Shown here one piece after another: positions 5,188 through 5,474 of a stretch of DNA of 5,474 nucleotides (its first letter is position 1; each line of letters opens with the position of its first letter). A program made the position numbers and the translations under genes. A model generated the notes under the pieces. It made no database searches and had not been told where the DNA came from. It saw only the letters and a list, made by a program, of their open reading frames with translations. This DNA is from JBOFEH01 sp051650265 (GTDB lineage Bacteria > Bacillota > Clostridia > Lachnospirales > Cellulosilyticaceae), in contig JBOFIR010000095.1 of assembly GCA_051650265.1 (NCBI GenBank), positions 1-5,474 on the forward strand, given 5' to 3'.

Positions 5188-5474
5188 CTATAGAAAATCA
5201 TATTTTAATAAGAATTTCTGCATACGATCATCCCAAATTTTTTCATCGCTCTTATCCAAAGTAAATGTTTGGTAAGCAACACCAGTGCTACAACTCATCT
5301 CCAGTTCTTTGTAGGTAATGTTAAGGAAAAAAGTTGAAGCGACTGTAGAAAGTTGTGCAGTTTTCTCAGGTGTGGTTGCAAAGACAATCTTTAGATAAGA
5401 AGGTTGTTTAGAACCTGCAATCAGCTGATAAACATAAGGGCGCATCTGCTCCCAACTTAGATATTCAGGAAGTG
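5188..5474 (-). CDS. DUF5721-like protein (partial, C-terminal 94 residues)
   Basis: The minus-strand frame is open from the right edge to TAG at 5188-5190, so the true start lies outside the window; the Met at 5445 is internal. The visible part begins LPEYLSWEQMRPYVYQLIAG and continues with YLKIVFATTPEKTA, FFLNITYKELEMSCSTGVAYQTFTLDKS and a final IWDDRMQKFLLKYDFL. From memory this matches the pattern of DUF5721 proteins of Lachnospiraceae and relatives (W--RP----I-G, KIVF, FLNI-Y, C-TG, FTLDK, WD); their role is unknown. No membrane segment or signal is visible in this part, which looks like a cytosolic alpha/beta protein. It is followed at once by the small membrane-protein gene on the same strand. 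The family name is recalled, not searched. Confidence 0.68.
   Translation of the reverse strand, partial: LPEYLSWEQMRPYVYQLIAGSKQPSYLKIVFATTPEKTAQLSTVASTFFLNITYKELEMSCSTGVAYQTFTLDKSDEKIWDDRMQKFLLKYDFL

Overview
The window looks like a chromosomal segment of an anaerobic, endospore-forming, low-GC Firmicute, most likely of the class Clostridia and perhaps a Lachnospirales or Cellulosilyticum-like organism. The evidence is AT-rich DNA with strong AGGAGG-type ribosome binding sites, an alpha/beta-type small acid-soluble spore protein (SASP), an HtpG whose linker and middle-domain entry resemble the clostridial form, and the end of a gene resembling DUF5721, a family I recall from Lachnospiraceae-type genomes. 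Genus-level placement is inference.

Layout from left to right. Positions 1-634 (minus) hold the N-terminal 211 residues of a lipoprotein that is the solute-binding subunit of an ABC importer, probably for sugars; the rest lies off the left edge. Positions 635-945 are very AT-rich and have no gene. Positions 946-1218 (plus) are a decayed fragment of a GH29 alpha-L-fucosidase, in which a piece of the catalytic domain is joined in frame to the extreme C-terminus. A strong two-way hairpin (1228-1275) follows. Positions 1329-1412 (minus) encode a tiny, unrecognised 27-residue peptide with its own promoter, an excellent Shine-Dalgarno and a terminator. Its promoter shares a palindromic -10 region with a possible plus-strand promoter, which may drive a short structured RNA (about 1491-1602).

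Positions 1678-2556 (plus) encode a membrane-anchored ComEC-type metallo-beta-lactamase-fold hydrolase with its own promoter. It converges on htpG (2591-4459, minus), and both share one strong bidirectional terminator at 2556-2587. The htpG promoter lies at 4509-4537. Positions 4696-4869 (plus) encode the SASP, with inverted repeats in its leader and a structured 3' region ending in a strong terminator at 4972-5016. Converging on that terminator is a minus-strand operon: a DUF5721-like gene cut by the right edge, tightly coupled to a small two-helix membrane protein (5003-5176 or 5185).

The genes are mostly independent transcription units rather than one pathway: nutrient uptake, protein folding, spore DNA protection and an uncharacterised surface hydrolase. 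I see no defence system, CRISPR array, tRNA, rRNA or intact mobile element. The least explained item is the stand-alone 27-residue peptide unit and its divergent partner.
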